Shown here: positions 34,843 through 47,516 of the stretch, one piece after another
Numbering within the stretch: the stretch's first letter is position 1
Layout of the letters: each line of letters begins with the position of its first letter
Assembly: GCF_000149955.1 (NCBI RefSeq)
Contig: NC_030995.1
Coordinates: 434,001-498,000 of the forward strand
Length of the DNA stretch: 64,000 bases
Direction of reading: 5' to 3'
From: Fusarium oxysporum f. sp. lycopersici 4287
Taxonomy: Eukaryota > Ascomycota > Sordariomycetes > Hypocreales > Nectriaceae
Position numbers and translations under genes: made by a program
The notes under the pieces: model-generated
The model's database searches: none
The model's input: the letters and a program-made list of their open reading frames with translations, nothing else
What the model was told of the DNA's origin: nothing

Positions 34843-37092
34843 ATGCGACCTCCAGCTTGGATACAGCCAGTGCTGTTAGCAAGCTGTCTACTGGCTCAAG
34901 TACTAATGCGTCATNNNNNNNNNNNNNNNNNNNNNNNNNNNNNNNNNNNNNNNNNNNNNNNNNNNNNNNNNNNNNNNNNNNNNNNNNNNNNNNNNNNNNN
35001 NNNNNNNNNNNNNNNNNNNNNNNNNNNNNNNNNNNNNNNNNNNNNNNNNNNNNNNNNNNNNNNNNNNNNNNNNNNNNNNNNNNNNNNNNNNNNNNNNNNN
35101 NNNNNNNNNNNNNNNNNNNNNNNNNNNNNNNNNNNNNNNNNNNNNNNNNNNNNNNNNNNNNNNNNNNNNNNNNNNNNNNNNNNNNNNTACTGTCACCCAA
35201 CAATGATGCTGCACAGAGCAAGCCAAAGACCAACAATGGTGGGAAGAAGAACATTGTGTTCATCCTCACAGACGATCAAGACGCTGTCCTAAACTCTGTC
35301 TCTTATATGCCCAAACTCAAAGAGCATATCATTGACAAGGGTACGTCGTTCGTCAACCACTTCACTACCACAGCCATCTGCTGTCCTTCCCGTGTTGCAC
35401 TTTGGACAGGGAAACAGCCTCATAACACTAATGTCACTGACGTCAATCCACCGTATGGTAAGTTGAAGGGGTTATTAATATTAGGATAAAATGTTGACCG
35501 AAAAGGCGGCTTCCCCAAGTTCGTCTCACAGGGATTGAACGAGAACTACTTGCCTGTATGGTTGAAAGAAGCTGGGTACAACACATACTATACCGGCAAG
35601 CTCTTCAATGCTCATACTATAAACAACTACAACTCGCCTTATCCTGCAGGATGGACAGGAACCAACTTCCTACTTGACCCGGGCACGTATGACTACCTGA
35701 ATCCTATCTACCAGCATAACCAGGAGCCACCAGTTCAACACAAAGGAGTGCACACTTCAGACTTGATTTCCAAGTATGCACATGATCTTCTCAAGGAAGC
35801 AATTGACGCCGAGAATCCATTCTTCGTTGCAATTGCGCCTGTTGCGCCACACTCCAATGTTAATCTCAGACGGCAACCTGGAAACCCGAGCGCACCTCTT
35901 ATGACTATTCCCATTCCTCTTGAGAGACACTCTCATCTCTTCGAAGGGGTCAAAGTCCCGAGGACGGAGAACTTTAACCCAGACTCGGTACGTATTACTA
36001 ATACTTGGAGTCGAGCGAATGCTGATGGTGTAACAGCCTAGTGGTGTGAGCTGGATTCACAAACTCGCCCAGCTCAATGACTCATCAGTCTCATACCTCG
36101 ATGACTTCTACCGCGCTCGTCTCCAGGCTCTTCAGGGTGTCGATGAGATTGTTGAGCAAGTAACCAAGCAGCTTGAAGATGCTGGCATACTTGACGAGAC
36201 ATACATCATCTACAGCTCTGACAATGGATACCACCTGGGTCAACACAGACTGCCTCCTGGCAAGGAGTGTGGCTTTGACGAAGACATCCGCGTGCCTCTC
36301 TTCATCAGGGGCCCAAGTGTATCCTCAGGATCCATTGAGAATGCCGTGACTACACACATCGACCTTGCTCCTACGATTCTCAGACTCGCAGGCGCGGACC
36401 TTCGCAGCGACTTTGACGGAACTCCTATCCCTGTGTTGTCCACTCAGGAGAACAAACGACACGAGCACGTAGCGGTTGAGTACTGGGGCGGTGCTATCGC
36501 TGAAGGCGAGATTGGCGGTTTTGGTATGTTCGGTCTACCTTGGATGCTAATTCAATTTGCTGACGGCGTGCTACAGATGGCAAGGGACAGATTTTCGCGC
36601 AGAATAATACATATAAGGGCGTGAGAATAGTGCATGAGGACTACAATCTTTACTACTCGGCTTGGTGTAACAACGAGCACGAACTCTACGACCTCAAGGT
36701 ATGTTTATCTCAGTGCTGTTGACTGGCTTGATGCTAACCCCCATTAGACCGACCCAGGACAGTTGAAGAGCCTGTTCCCTCACGATGACACAACTGCCGA
36801 TTCAGCACTGTTAGGAACGACTGCCCGACAGGTCCTCAATCGCCTGGATGCTCTCATGCTTGTGTTGAAGTCTTGTAAAGGCAACACGTGCATTGAACCA
36901 TGGAAGATCCTGCACCCAGAAGGTGGTGTGACGAGCTTAAAGGATGCTCTTCAGGCAAAATTTAACGCCTTTTATAAGGAGCAGGTAAAGGTTAGGTTTG
37001 ATCGTTGCGAGTACGGATACTTGATCGATGCTGAAGGACCTCAAGTCGGATATGAGTATCGTGAGGGCTTGGAGTGGCATCATTGGACTTGA
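34843..37092 (+). CDS. Secreted arylsulfatase (sulfatase family), interrupted by an assembly gap
   Basis: Hydrolyses sulfate esters, probably to scavenge sulfur outside the cell. The start at 34843 opens a signal peptide (MRPPAWIQPVLLASCLLAQV) cut by the N run. After the gap the visible exons are 35188-35457, 35506-35987, 36037-36523, 36577-36698 and 36748-37092, with four 48-53-nt introns, all with GT..AG ends and in-frame joins. Landmarks are the metal-binding FILTDDQD, the signature CCPSR at 35379-35393 whose first Cys becomes formylglycine, KLFNAHTI, PFFVAIAPVAPH, SSDNGYHLGQHR and the C-terminal ELYDLKTDPGQL. The part before the gap is not in the frame of the part after it, so the gap hides an intron or its length is nominal. 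Roughly 560-600 residues are expected, normal for fungal arylsulfatases. Substrate (aryl, choline or other) cannot be fixed from motifs. Confidence 0.93.
34915..35187. other. Assembly gap (273 N)
   Basis: A run of N inside the 5' part of the sulfatase gene, between the signal peptide and the first catalytic strand. Translated stretches of X across it have no meaning. Confidence 1.
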
Positions 37093-38136
37093 AGGGCTGT
37101 CTCGTGATTATGACAGCATTATTAGTAGTCTATAAAACATCGGCTATAGTGTCTCGCGGTGCTTTGCATAAAGCCAATAGCCTTCGCGTGGGAATATGTA
37201 TAATAAGATTTGTTCTCAATAATATAACTGGCGTGATTAATGAGTGACAGATCAAGAATCGGCCTTTGTCGGCATAGGTTATAGCATCACGACTTTATCA
37301 ACTCAAGAGTGGAGGACTGGGATATGGCCTTGTGACGTCTTTGGGCTTCGTCAAAGCTGGGCATGCGCTGATATCGTGTTGTTCTTACGTGATCAAGACC
37401 TCGAGGTACTATGTTTGCTTTCCTTCAGAACGCTTAAGCAGTTTTCGAGGAATGTTGAATGGGCTTCATCCCAGGTGAACTGACGGTGCTTCTGATAGGT
37501 CTACCGAAGAGTACTTGAGTTTCAATGAAAGATTTCAGAAGCCTGAACATTTTGATGGGCCTGAGATCCTTGTCGTGCCTTGAGAACTGTAAGTCAAAGC
37601 GTCGGTCGAACAACTGTCGGCGATGAAGTGCCAGATGCCAACATGCTAGTTGACCACAGGTGTTCCGTAGAATATCGTGACTGGATTACGTATAAGAGGA
37701 ATAAAACAAGAGATTAGAAAAAGATGATGAAGGGCATTGTGCAATTGTCTTGCTAATTAACTGTTCGTCTCTTCACCGAGGTGCAGGTCCGGAGCCGGTG
37801 GTGACCCGGCCCCACTATCTCCGGCACGGATGAGTTTGAAGTTGTGATCATCTCAGGCTCGCAACGAAGGCTACGAGTTGAAAGGCAGGACTGTGTTTGG
37901 AATAGAATTGACTGGAAAGTTCAAGCAGCATCTTCATTGAATTAATGCTGTAGGAGGTGAAATGGTGATTTGAAGTCGGCGTGGTAATTCACGAGTGTTC
38001 ATTGGGCAGAAATTCATTTCTGCCGGAAATACAAGGCACAAACCGACGCTTCCGACCTTGAACCGAAAGAGCATCTCACGACAGCTCTGCCAATTCAAGA
38101 CAACCTCACATCTCGAAGTCCAATTGATCAGCAACC
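37093..38136. other. Intergenic between sulfatase and NDUFB7 genes
   Basis: No open frame above about 80 codons. It should hold the sulfatase 3' end and the NDUFB7 promoter; no motif stands out. Confidence 0.45.
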
Positions 38137-38637
38137 ATGGCTTCCGACGCTATCACCGAGCCGCGGCGTACGTACCGACCCGATAATTGACGCTCGAGCG
38201 ACTTTTCCCTACCGAATATCGACCGCTGACTTGCTGAGCAGAAGCGACCCGCGAGGAGATGCGCGATGCCAAACTCCCTCTGGCCTACCGAGACAGCTGC
38301 GCTCACCTCTTGATTCCTCTCAACAAGTGCCGAAGGGATACTTGGTACGCCCCTTGGAAGTGCTCGGTAAGTCAATTACCTTTTTCCAGAGCTTGAGCCC
38401 AAGGAAGCCCAAGTCCGCGGCTACACCGAGCTCAGCCCAGTCAAGCTTCAGCCCAACAAAAAGCCGATCATTACCGAGATATCGATGCCAATATCAATAA
38501 AACACCATGCTTACGCTAGAGGGATTGACTAGGATGAGCGACATAGCTACGAGAAATGCCAGTACGTCGAGTTCAAGAAGCGAGTCGCCAAGATGGACGA
38601 GTTGAGGGAGTCGAAGGGAGGTGCACGAAGCAACTAG
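38137..38637 (+). CDS. NDUFB7: NADH:ubiquinone oxidoreductase subunit B18 (NDUFB7), CHCH protein
   Basis: Accessory subunit of mitochondrial complex I, located on the intermembrane-space side of the membrane arm. Three exons are seen: 38137-38167, 38242-38366 and 38533-38637, giving 86 residues. It has the twin CX9C pattern (C-AHLLIPLNK-C and C-SDERHSYEK-C), which the Mia40/Erv1 relay oxidises on import; no cleavable presequence. Family landmarks are LPLAYRDSC, KCRRDTWYAPWKC, YEKCQYVEFKKRVAKMDEL and a GGARSN end. The splits fall one base into codon 11 and between codons 52 and 53. The second intron (166 nt) is longer than usual here but has a good GTAAGT donor and a CTAG acceptor; it replaces the acidic residue often found after the third Cys with Ser. 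Because the exons are so short the gene is easy to miss in automatic ORF calling. Confidence 0.9.
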
Positions 38638-40220
38638 AGGACCAGACAAATATTCCCGGGTATAGGGCCGGGCCGGAACTGTACATTTTTACAAACAAGC
38701 CAAGCCAATGTGTTTGACAAGAAAACCGGAATAGAAAGAGGCATTCCACCTGCAATGAAACGCGATCAAGAACAAGACGAACGAGAAAGACGAAATTGTG
38801 AAATGATGGCAGAGCCTACATGGCGTGAACAACTGGAATCGATGGGCTAATGGAAATAGGCAAGCGAGGAGGTTTGGGCAGAGCCTCATGAGATGCTGAT
38901 GCGCACTTCCACGGCATAAGAGAGGGACCGGCAAAGAGTGGAGGAACAGTGGGACTTGAGAGTTGGATAGTGACAGGAATAAGAGCACGACTTGCAATGT
39001 CGCAGGACATCGTGGCGGATAATACCCTGTCTAGACCGGCACAAGACGACAAATACGCCGACGTGGTGCTGTGCCGGTTCCAAGTGGTCCAAGGGGGAGA
39101 ATTATATAACGAGGCCGTGAGCCACCGAGAGATTGTGAAGTTGAGTTGGAGATTGTCAGACAGGCTGTGTTGTGGTGTTTTTCATGATGTTCTCTCATCT
39201 GTTGCCTGAACATTAGCAACTTTTTTATTCTACAGTGCGTTGACCATCTATCGGCAGTTGGTTTCCGCAGAGCCTCAACACCAACATTTTCTATCGCCAA
39301 GTTCTTATCGATTGCTGATCGACAGCTTGAGCCTTGACCATGGCTTTGAGAGTCACGATAAGATATGGACGACTTTTGCCGCTGCGTTTAGCCACTTGAT
39401 GGCTGAGGCATGGTGAAACTGATGATCAACACGAACACCGGAATTCGTCGGCTCAAGAAAGACACAAGGAGATGACACAGCTCCTCTTCCCTCCATCTTA
39501 CACACGATAGGGCAGGTTATGATGAGTCGTGGAGCTTATTGCGAGTGGCATGGTCCCAGCGCATCACGAGTCAGATCATGTTCACTTCAGCCTCACAGGT
39601 GCGAGCTCCGGGAGGCTCATGCGCTGAAAAGAGCCGCATGCAGGCGGTTCTAGCAAAGTTTTACGCTATGCAAGGTCCCACTTGCCCCAAAGCCAGTCAG
39701 TCAGCGGGTGGCTTGGCGGCAAATCCACTTTAGCATCCGAAGATCCTGGCAATGGAACCACATTCAACGTGATTTCCTTTAGATGAGATCCACTACCGAT
39801 CCATCAAAGATTGAGGCAAGCAAACCTTGTATGAACGACGATCCACTACCAACCGGTTTGGCTCGGGACATATCACTGCCATCAACCGGCCCGGTTGTGA
39901 GCTTCGAGTCGGCCGGCTGTGGATATATATCCCAGGCTCGCGTCTTGGATTTACTGCCAAGACTACTACTACGGAGTCTCCGGTGACTTCACAACAACAC
40001 AATTGGATCACCACACATTACGTGGAACCACTATTTGATTTCTCTTATATAACAGTTTCTAACAAACGCTGACTGAAAATAACATGACACACATATACAG
40101 GGATGACAGAATTCAGGAGATACCAACGTAATGCTCTTACAGAGAGTGAAAGAATGATTCCCGCTGTCTAAACGAAAAAATAACTGGATACTTTACTTCA
40201 TACACGAGTCCGAGACCTGC
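38638..40220. other. Convergent 3' flanks of NDUFB7 and the amino-acid transporter
   Basis: 1.6 kb without a supported gene. A palindrome with CCGG half-sites is listed at 39883-39897. Frames of 60-100 codons on the minus strand just downstream of NDUFB7 (38573-39052) are hydrophobic by chance and lack starts in good context. Confidence 0.4.
39883..39897. repeat. Perfect palindrome CAACCGG-C-CCGGTTG
   Basis: A 7-bp inverted repeat with a 1-bp centre, next to two further CCGG or CGGC motifs within 60 bp. The form is like a binding site for a Zn2Cys6 regulator, but the site lies downstream of both neighbouring genes, so a regulatory role is doubtful. Confidence 0.35.
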
Positions 40221-41687
40221 TCAGAAGAGGGCATTGCTTCCGCAGTCGAAGACGCCCTGGATGGAACTGGAGTCGTTGGCAAACAGGTCCAACAGCTCCG
40301 TGATAGATGACCACAGACCAGCCGCGTTCATGAAAATCGAAATTGCGATGAGGAATGCGTTGACACAGGTCAACAGGATCTTGGTGGGGCTGGCAAACAT
40401 CTGGTGCCAGTTCATGTGGAACCAGAATACGGCGCTGAAGCCGAATGTGAACCACGAGATGGTAGTCGCCGAGGCAATAGACAAGATAGAGTCGAACACG
40501 GGGATGGCGTTGGAGAGGATGAAGCAGAGAGCCCAGAAGACGGTCACGATGGTCATCCAGATGGACCACGAGCGAACATTGTTGGCAGTCATCTCGCTTT
40601 GGAGCTTGAAGTGCTTCATCACCTGGACGTACACGTACTTGATTCCGGTGTGGCCAAAGGCGAGTCCGGTGGATAGAACAGCGGGGAGGACAATGCCATA
40701 GGCGATCTTGGCAATGTTCTCTGAAGCCGAGCCGAGGGCGGGCGAGACAGTGTACTCACCAGCAAGGCAGTAGATGGCGATAGCCACGACAACGTAGAAG
40801 GTGATGGACACAACCTCCAACCAGGCAAGGGCAAAGCCAAAGTCCTTGACGGGGTCGATCATCTCAGCCATGTAAGTGACGAAGTTGATGTTACCAGAGT
40901 AAGCGTAGCAGATCTTGAGGCACGCGTTGAGACCAGAGCGGAAGTCGGGGTTCGCTACGATCTTGATGTCCTTCTTCCAGCCGACGGGCGCAGCGCTGGG
41001 GTTCTTGATTCCGAGGGAGATCATGACTAGCACCGCGGCGGCGATGACAGAGACCATGCAGGGGATGCCGGACTGCGAGACGAACTTGGAGGTTCGGGGC
41101 GCGCAGAGGACCCAGCAGCAGAGACAGCCGACGCCGATGAAGCCCACAGTGCAGATGGAGTGGCTGGAGATCGTGTTGAAGGCGATAGAGAGCGTGACAC
41201 TCGCCGAAGCAGCTGTCATGATCACCTGGACCAACAGACCAATGCCAGAAGCGATAGCAAGGGGACGACCGCCAACAACACGGGTCATGTCAACGACGTT
41301 CAACACATGAGGATGTCTTCCAAAGAACTGCTTCAGCACAAAAGCAGTATACCACGACAAAAGACCAATGCCAATAATAGCAATAAGACCAGGAATGATG
41401 CCCATCGTCTTGAGAACGCTGGGCAACGACAACACACCGAGACCGACTTGGTTGGTCAGCAGAGCAAAGGTGGTGTCCCATTTTGTCATGTTGCGGAAGT
41501 TCTTGGAGCCCTCGCCGCCGCCGAAGCCATTGTCTACGACGGGGACGTTGTGGGCAGAGTGAAGATCTATGTCGTGGCCCTTTTCATTGTCGAGGGGTAC
41601 TTTTTCTTTGCTGTTGGTTTTGCTGGAGTCGTGGCCTTGGTCTGAAGGGTAGATGTCGTTGTGGACGTCTTGAGGATATGCAGACAT
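40221..41687 (-). CDS. Amino-acid transporter, AAAP family (neutral amino-acid permease type)
   Basis: Proton-coupled uptake of amino acids across the plasma or vacuolar membrane. Single exon, 488 residues, start at the first ATG (MSAYPQDVHNDIYPSDQ). An acidic, Lys-rich cytosolic N-terminus (1-68) precedes about eleven hydrophobic segments. Landmarks of the Aa_trans family are FALLTNQVGLGVLSLPSVL in the first helix, WYTAFVLKQF, the KICYAYSGNINFVTYMAEM segment in the middle, and the GHTGIKYVYVQ and WFTFGFSAVFWF segments near the end. It resembles the fungal neutral amino-acid permease group to which Neurospora Mtr belongs. A TATA-like TATATA lies about 165 bp upstream of the ATG. Codons favour C/G endings, suggesting good expression. 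Substrate cannot be fixed from sequence. Confidence 0.92.
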   Translation of the reverse strand: MSAYPQDVHNDIYPSDQGHDSSKTNSKEKVPLDNEKGHDIDLHSAHNVPVVDNGFGGGEGSKNFRNMTKWDTTFALLTNQVGLGVLSLPSVLKTMGIIPGLIAIIGIGLLSWYTAFVLKQFFGRHPHVLNVVDMTRVVGGRPLAIASGIGLLVQVIMTAASASVTLSIAFNTISSHSICTVGFIGVGCLCCWVLCAPRTSKFVSQSGIPCMVSVIAAAVLVMISLGIKNPSAAPVGWKKDIKIVANPDFRSGLNACLKICYAYSGNINFVTYMAEMIDPVKDFGFALAWLEVVSITFYVVVAIAIYCLAGEYTVSPALGSASENIAKIAYGIVLPAVLSTGLAFGHTGIKYVYVQVMKHFKLQSEMTANNVRSWSIWMTIVTVFWALCFILSNAIPVFDSILSIASATTISWFTFGFSAVFWFHMNWHQMFASPTKILLTCVNAFLIAISIFMNAAGLWSSITELLDLFANDSSSIQGVFDCGSNALF

Positions 41688-44600
41688 GATGGCGGTTGTT
41701 TGTATGTAAGTGTGTATGTATATAGGTATATTAAGTAACTTTGCTTGCTTAGGGAGTACACATGAGTTATGATATATGATGGGTATACGGGATGGATGAG
41801 GAGGAAGGGGAGGATGAAGTGCAAGTTGGATACAGAGATGGAAGAGGAATATATAAGATACTGAGTTAGCAAGGAGTCCAAGAACCTAAGCGTACAAGTA
41901 GGACAGGGTAAGAGCTCGGAATTCCCTCATTAAGCTCCGCGTAGAGAATGGATTCTGGCCGTGCTTTGCTTGGTATTTGGAGGGGTTCCACCAAGATAGG
42001 ACTTGTAGTCGGCGAAAGGACAGCCTTGGATTTCTGGGGAGACCCTCTTTCTTTCGCCGTACCTATCTACGGAGTAGTGCATCAGTCCGTTGGGGGCAAA
42101 ACTGTGCCTTGTTCTTCCTTTCGTACCTTTCTTAGACTATGAGGTAACAAGTCAGCTGTGATGATCATCTCGTCCCTCGAATCTCCCCATATGTGGATTC
42201 TCTCTCGTGAGGAGATACAAACTTGATACTGCACCGTAGAGTAGATGCAGGACCCTGGAGGGCAACACTCCACGTTCAGTGAGGGATTACATGGGGTATC
42301 ACTGATTCGAATTGGGTATTTCTGTTAGGTATTTGCATGGTGCAATTGATGGAGTAAAAGCTGGGGACATGGGAAAGGGATCAGAGTGGTGGAAACGCGC
42401 TAGAAGGCCGTCATGTTACGTACATGACAATCCAATCCAATCCAGGCCGATTAGCAGCAACAAGACTGGACCGGTTTGCCCGTTGTTTTGGGGCTATAAA
42501 TCCGGGCCGTTAGTAATGACTGATCTGCAAGTGTTGGAGTCTACAATGGATAGAGCTGTTGTCATCACTCGGCAGTTATAGGGTCTATCATGAATGATCT
42601 TCATCATGGTATCCAAGGTGATAGATACTTCATGATGCCTACAGAATACTGATCAAACCGATGAGTTACCAGGTGAGTCTCTGGGTACAGTACTTGTTGA
42701 TGTCTTGTTCGCTTCTGAATTGTGGTTCCAATAAGCTTGGCTACACTCATCCGAAAAAGGCAATTATGCTACAAGTTACCTAGTTCCAAAACTTTTTTTC
42801 TTCTCGCTCTGAACTCGAGGCTGACAGGCGCGTTACCGAGAGAGGGTTAAATCCGCAGCATGGACCCGAGGTGGAGATTCCCTTTCTGGTCTCTTTTTTC
42901 CATAGCAATATGGTACTTTTTTAATATATCTGATGTTTTAATGATCATGCCATTCACCGCGGACGAAGTTGAAGGGCATGGATTTGGGTGCTTGTGTTTG
43001 TTATGATATGAAAAATGCTGCTGTTGAGTTTTTGCCACGCCAAGAATTGGGGCTGGAGGTGCGGAACAAGGGATGGATGTCTTGTTTTGGGGAAAAATTT
43101 GGAGAGATTTTTGGAGATGCATTCAGATTTACAGGGGTGATGTCCACTGAAGAAGCCCTATAGCTGTCTTTTCTCTTCTGGAGAAACAGTCATCTGTTCA
43201 TTGAACATATACATAGTATGCTCAGCAAGGTAACCACGAGTCAACGAAAATACGTATTACTGAGGAATAAGCTTATCACAATGTCATGCAAGAGTCAGTC
43301 ACTGCGGCTTACAGTATCCTCGGCGCGGAAAATAACCCCAAGCATCCCTGTCCTTCATGTCGTCATCCCTAATCCCTGACACGCACCTCTTTTTTGCCTC
43401 AGGGGTTCGGTTCATCCTGCACGCACTGCAAGAAAAGCAAAAAGACTTCTAGTCGAATTCTAGAAGATATGGGCGTGGGGTGTTCCGTGATACGATGTTC
43501 GGTCTGAGTCCGTCGCCAAGAGAACACGGCTTGAACTTTCTACTGTCGTGAACCTATTACTTGAAGTCTTTTGGCCTTGGCAATCAAGAGTGAGATGGTA
43601 TATTACGAGTCACTCAGCTTTTACGTACAATAAACAAGACCTGTCCATTGTCCCCATGGGACATCTCCATATTCCCCCAGCAATTTCACCTCGGGATATC
43701 CGGGGCACTCCAGCTTTTGTCTCTTGGCTATTGGAACGTAGTGTGTTTGAAGAATGTTCTATCCAAACCGAAATATTATCGACAGACGTGACCTGTGCGT
43801 GGAGGTAATGCCGATGTCCTGAATCATGCTATTTCCTAAATGGTACACTACAGGCTCTGCCGCCGGCAGCTAGATGGGCGTCTTCCGTGTCGCTCGCTCT
43901 GGATCTTATTTGACCCTGTAGATCTGGTAATTCTGCGGCTTACAGGGGTGGACTGTGCTAATGCATCATACGATGCGAGTTCGTCACTTGGGCATAGAGG
44001 AATACACCAAGATCGTCAGTGTTTCTGGAAGGAATCGATGAATAACGGTTCGACTATCGTCGGTTCAAAAGCAAACGTGACAGACACCTTCTCAGCCTAT
44101 CATGAACTACAGGGTAAAAACAGTGATATCATCTCTTCATCGACACTCTGAATCGTTATGCATCAAGCCGCCTCGTACCGAAGCTTGGCTTCTCAACATG
44201 GCAAGTATCATCTCCCCAAGCATCCGTCAATCTCCCAAAGTCTTGGCCGGTAAAACATCCGGCCTCCCCAACTCACTGCAGATCCTGAATCCTCATGGTT
44301 ACAAAAGACCATCAAAGCCCGTATCAGCATCATGATAATAACTCTTGTAAGTAATAAACGGCGATAATCTGGATGCCTATCACATGGCATCACAGCGTTG
44401 GGCCTCATGAGGGTCTGAGCATAATTCACGTCTCCATCGCTTCAGCGGAAAGAGTCGGTGTTTCTTGCCAACGCTTTCTCCGCTTCTAAAGGAGTGCTGA
44501 GGGCTTCATGTCCAATAAGCTTGGCTGGTGAGTGTTTTTGTCCGTGCTGATATCCTCACCGATGTGTATATGGCCCGAATGTTCTCCATTCAGGACCGGC

Positions 44601-47516
44601 TTCAAAGCCGGCGATATCCTCTTGCACAAGTTATGCTTTGCCACGATGCTTTAATTACGTATGGGGTCTTATCGGTTACTTGGTATCGAGGCTCGGGACG
44701 TCAAGGGTTTTGATTCATTCCGCGCCGGGGAAGTGATGAAGAAGGTCGTTCCGAAGTGAAAGCAGGGACATGTTTCCCATTGCGTTGATGGAGATCTTGA
44801 TGCCCCCTGAGATAACGTGTATCAATCTCATGACTTGATCATATGACTCCTTCAACTCTTTACGTTACCTGAAAGGAAAGTCGAGCTTTGGCATCAATAT
44901 CGTCAACATGGTGGAGATATTCACGATTGTGGACAGTTAAAACGTGGGATGAAACATTGAGGCTTTATTCGTTCCTCATGCGAAGTTCTGAGAATGATTT
45001 TCGGTCTCTAAATGATATCTCCGACCTGAAGTATCCTTGTTAAGTGAGGCCTTAAATCACATCTTGGACCAGAATGTGGACACTCTTTGACTCGGACGGT
45101 GGAATGTTTCTAGCTTTGACTTTGTCATCGAATCAAAGGAGCCTCTTGATCGGGTTGAAAGATCATCTCATCATATTTGGGCATCAGTAATTAGTTCATA
45201 CGTCAAGAATGTTGAGCCAGGAGAAGGTCCCGAGTTTCTCTCAAGTCCTCGAGACTTCATTTAGCTTCGTGCATCAGGTTGATGGACTCAACCTCTGCCA
45301 GTCTCAGCTATCTAGCCTACTTTCTGTCATCAATTACCTGGTTTTGTTAGTCTCCTCTTCTTTTTATCTCACACAGATGATACAGGTCTCTATGGTGAGC
45401 TGGACCTGGAGGTGATGCTCAAAAGCTTCCCTACACAACGCCTGGGTCGATGATCACAGAGGCTTAGTCCCATCCGGTGCCAAACCATCGGCTTCTAGAC
45501 TATTCTATGAGATTCTACAGAAGATTCTAAACGGTTTCGATATCCTCTAGGCGAAGAGACGGAATTAACTCAACGAATCCCTGAAAGTTGCTAAGAGTCT
45601 TTCTCGCCAAGCTTAGCATCACTGAAACGCACTGGACACTGCCATCCCCATCGCTCACCATATGCCATCTAAATATACAGTGGACGCACCAAATTGCATA
45701 GGAATATATTTAACAATGGTTCCTCGGTCATTGTCCCATCTATGAAGTCTCATATTGAGTTATGGTAAAGTCAGGCTCAGAGACTGTCTGCCAGCCCACA
45801 AGAGACTTGACTGTCTCTTTGATCCGACTCTTTACTCACTTTATTGTCCTTTATGGTTCCAAGCTATAGGAAAATGATGCTTCTTTGTAACCAGCTATCG
45901 TCATTTCTTCGATTGGTCTCATGTCAAGCGCAAGTGTCCATCTCGTGCCCTTCGCAAGTACAAGCAGGTCAAGGCAATCGAAGAGCCCATAGTGTGTTTT
46001 TCGTTCATAACAAGAGTCATCCGAACCTAACTCATTGGTATTAAATTCTCTTTGGAGTCAATACTCTCCGCTCTGGTAGTTTCTCGTGTCCGAAGTGCTT
46101 CTCAGTTACTAGAGTGATAGGTGATGCACAAGGCTGACCTTCGCGAGAGGAAACTGAAGTTGATATCCCTTTCTTTACTGTCTTCTAGGCTGAATTCCTG
46201 TATATAGCTACTAATCTGATCTACTCGCACACAATTTCTTCTTGCAACTGCCGTGGTGTAGTATTTGTACAAGTATCGGTTCTCATAGGCAGACGGGGAG
46301 TTCCCTTGCTCAGCCGGACTACAAACTGTCTCTGTGGTGTACATTAAATATCTTTACGACATATAAACTGAACCAGTAAGAACTTTCATATTACTTCTTC
46401 TTGCAATTTTTATTCGCAGAACTGCTGCGACTTTACAACCAGTTGTGTCCGGTAAGCCAAGCCCACCATTAACTGTCTCGCCTCAGGCACCAGATAACAG
46501 TCGATATTTGGCGATGGTTTTCTCAGAAGCTCGTATGCTATGTACTTGTATGCGAGGATACCGAGTAGCTTAGCCTGAAATGAACTCACATGCTCAGGTT
46601 CGGCTCTATTGTTGAGTCCCTCGAGCCTCTACGTCTGATCACACAGCAAAATATCTCCTCTTTTAGAGCAACTTTATCCTCAATACAGGTCCAATCCGCA
46701 ACCCCATCATTCCAAATATGAGCTTGAGACTATAAACTCAGTGGCGCATAACAGTTCGTACCTATACGTCAAGAACAAGTCGAGAGTATATGCCTGTCTT
46801 GTAGGTTTGCAGGAGCACTGGTCGAGGGATTTTGCCCAGTATCGGGCTCAAGAAGCATCTCCGGGGTTTTCAGTTAAATAAACTCCGCCTTTGTCTGTAC
46901 CTTCTCCAAGATTATTATACCGGTAATACATGTGGTAAAGGTCAACCTGGATCAGTCATGAGATAGGATTTCGTATATCTCTCACCTGCATGCACCTCAG
47001 AGCCAGCCTGACGTGTGCCTACAAATGGTCTGCATGGCAAATGGAAAAGCCTCAGAGTGCACTATAATATTTATCTCATAAGTCTTTGGTCTCTGGCCTT
47101 TCTGCTCTTGCTAGTCACGTCGGTCGTACTGTAGAGGAGAGGTGACTGCATAACTTTGAGCCAAAAGAAGGACACATTTATCGCAGTGAATCGTCCACAG
47201 CTCAACTCGTGAGGACACCAAAATGCACATTAGAATCGGGAATGATCAGATGAACCACAATATCCAGACTCAGAGTGCATGACTGGAAACCGCCGCGAGA
47301 TGTTGTGTCATCTCAACCCCAGGCTGACATATAGGGTAATCCACCTCTCACCGCAGCCTCGTCCGCCCATGTCAACAACTCACATCTCAACATTCAACAG
47401 AGTATCATCCGGCACAACCGGAAAGTCAATACCTTGATCGCCCCAACTACCATCCAACCACCCTCAATCTCTTCACAACCTCTCAAACACTCCCGTACTC
47501 AAGAAAACACCACAAA
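41688..47516. other. 5.8-kb gene-poor region
   Basis: The left 200 bp is the transporter promoter. The rest has only short frames. A hairpin with ctagaag arms lies at 43446-43466. A 72-codon open stretch without a start on the minus strand (46410-46628) reads like protein and may be a decayed gene. Near 45123-45270 on the plus strand a 50-codon open stretch reads similarly. Neither can be named. Confidence 0.4.
43446..43466. repeat. Hairpin with 7-bp arms
   Basis: Arms cttctag and ctagaag around a 7-nt centre (tcgaatt). Intergenic; no role can be assigned. Confidence 0.4.
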
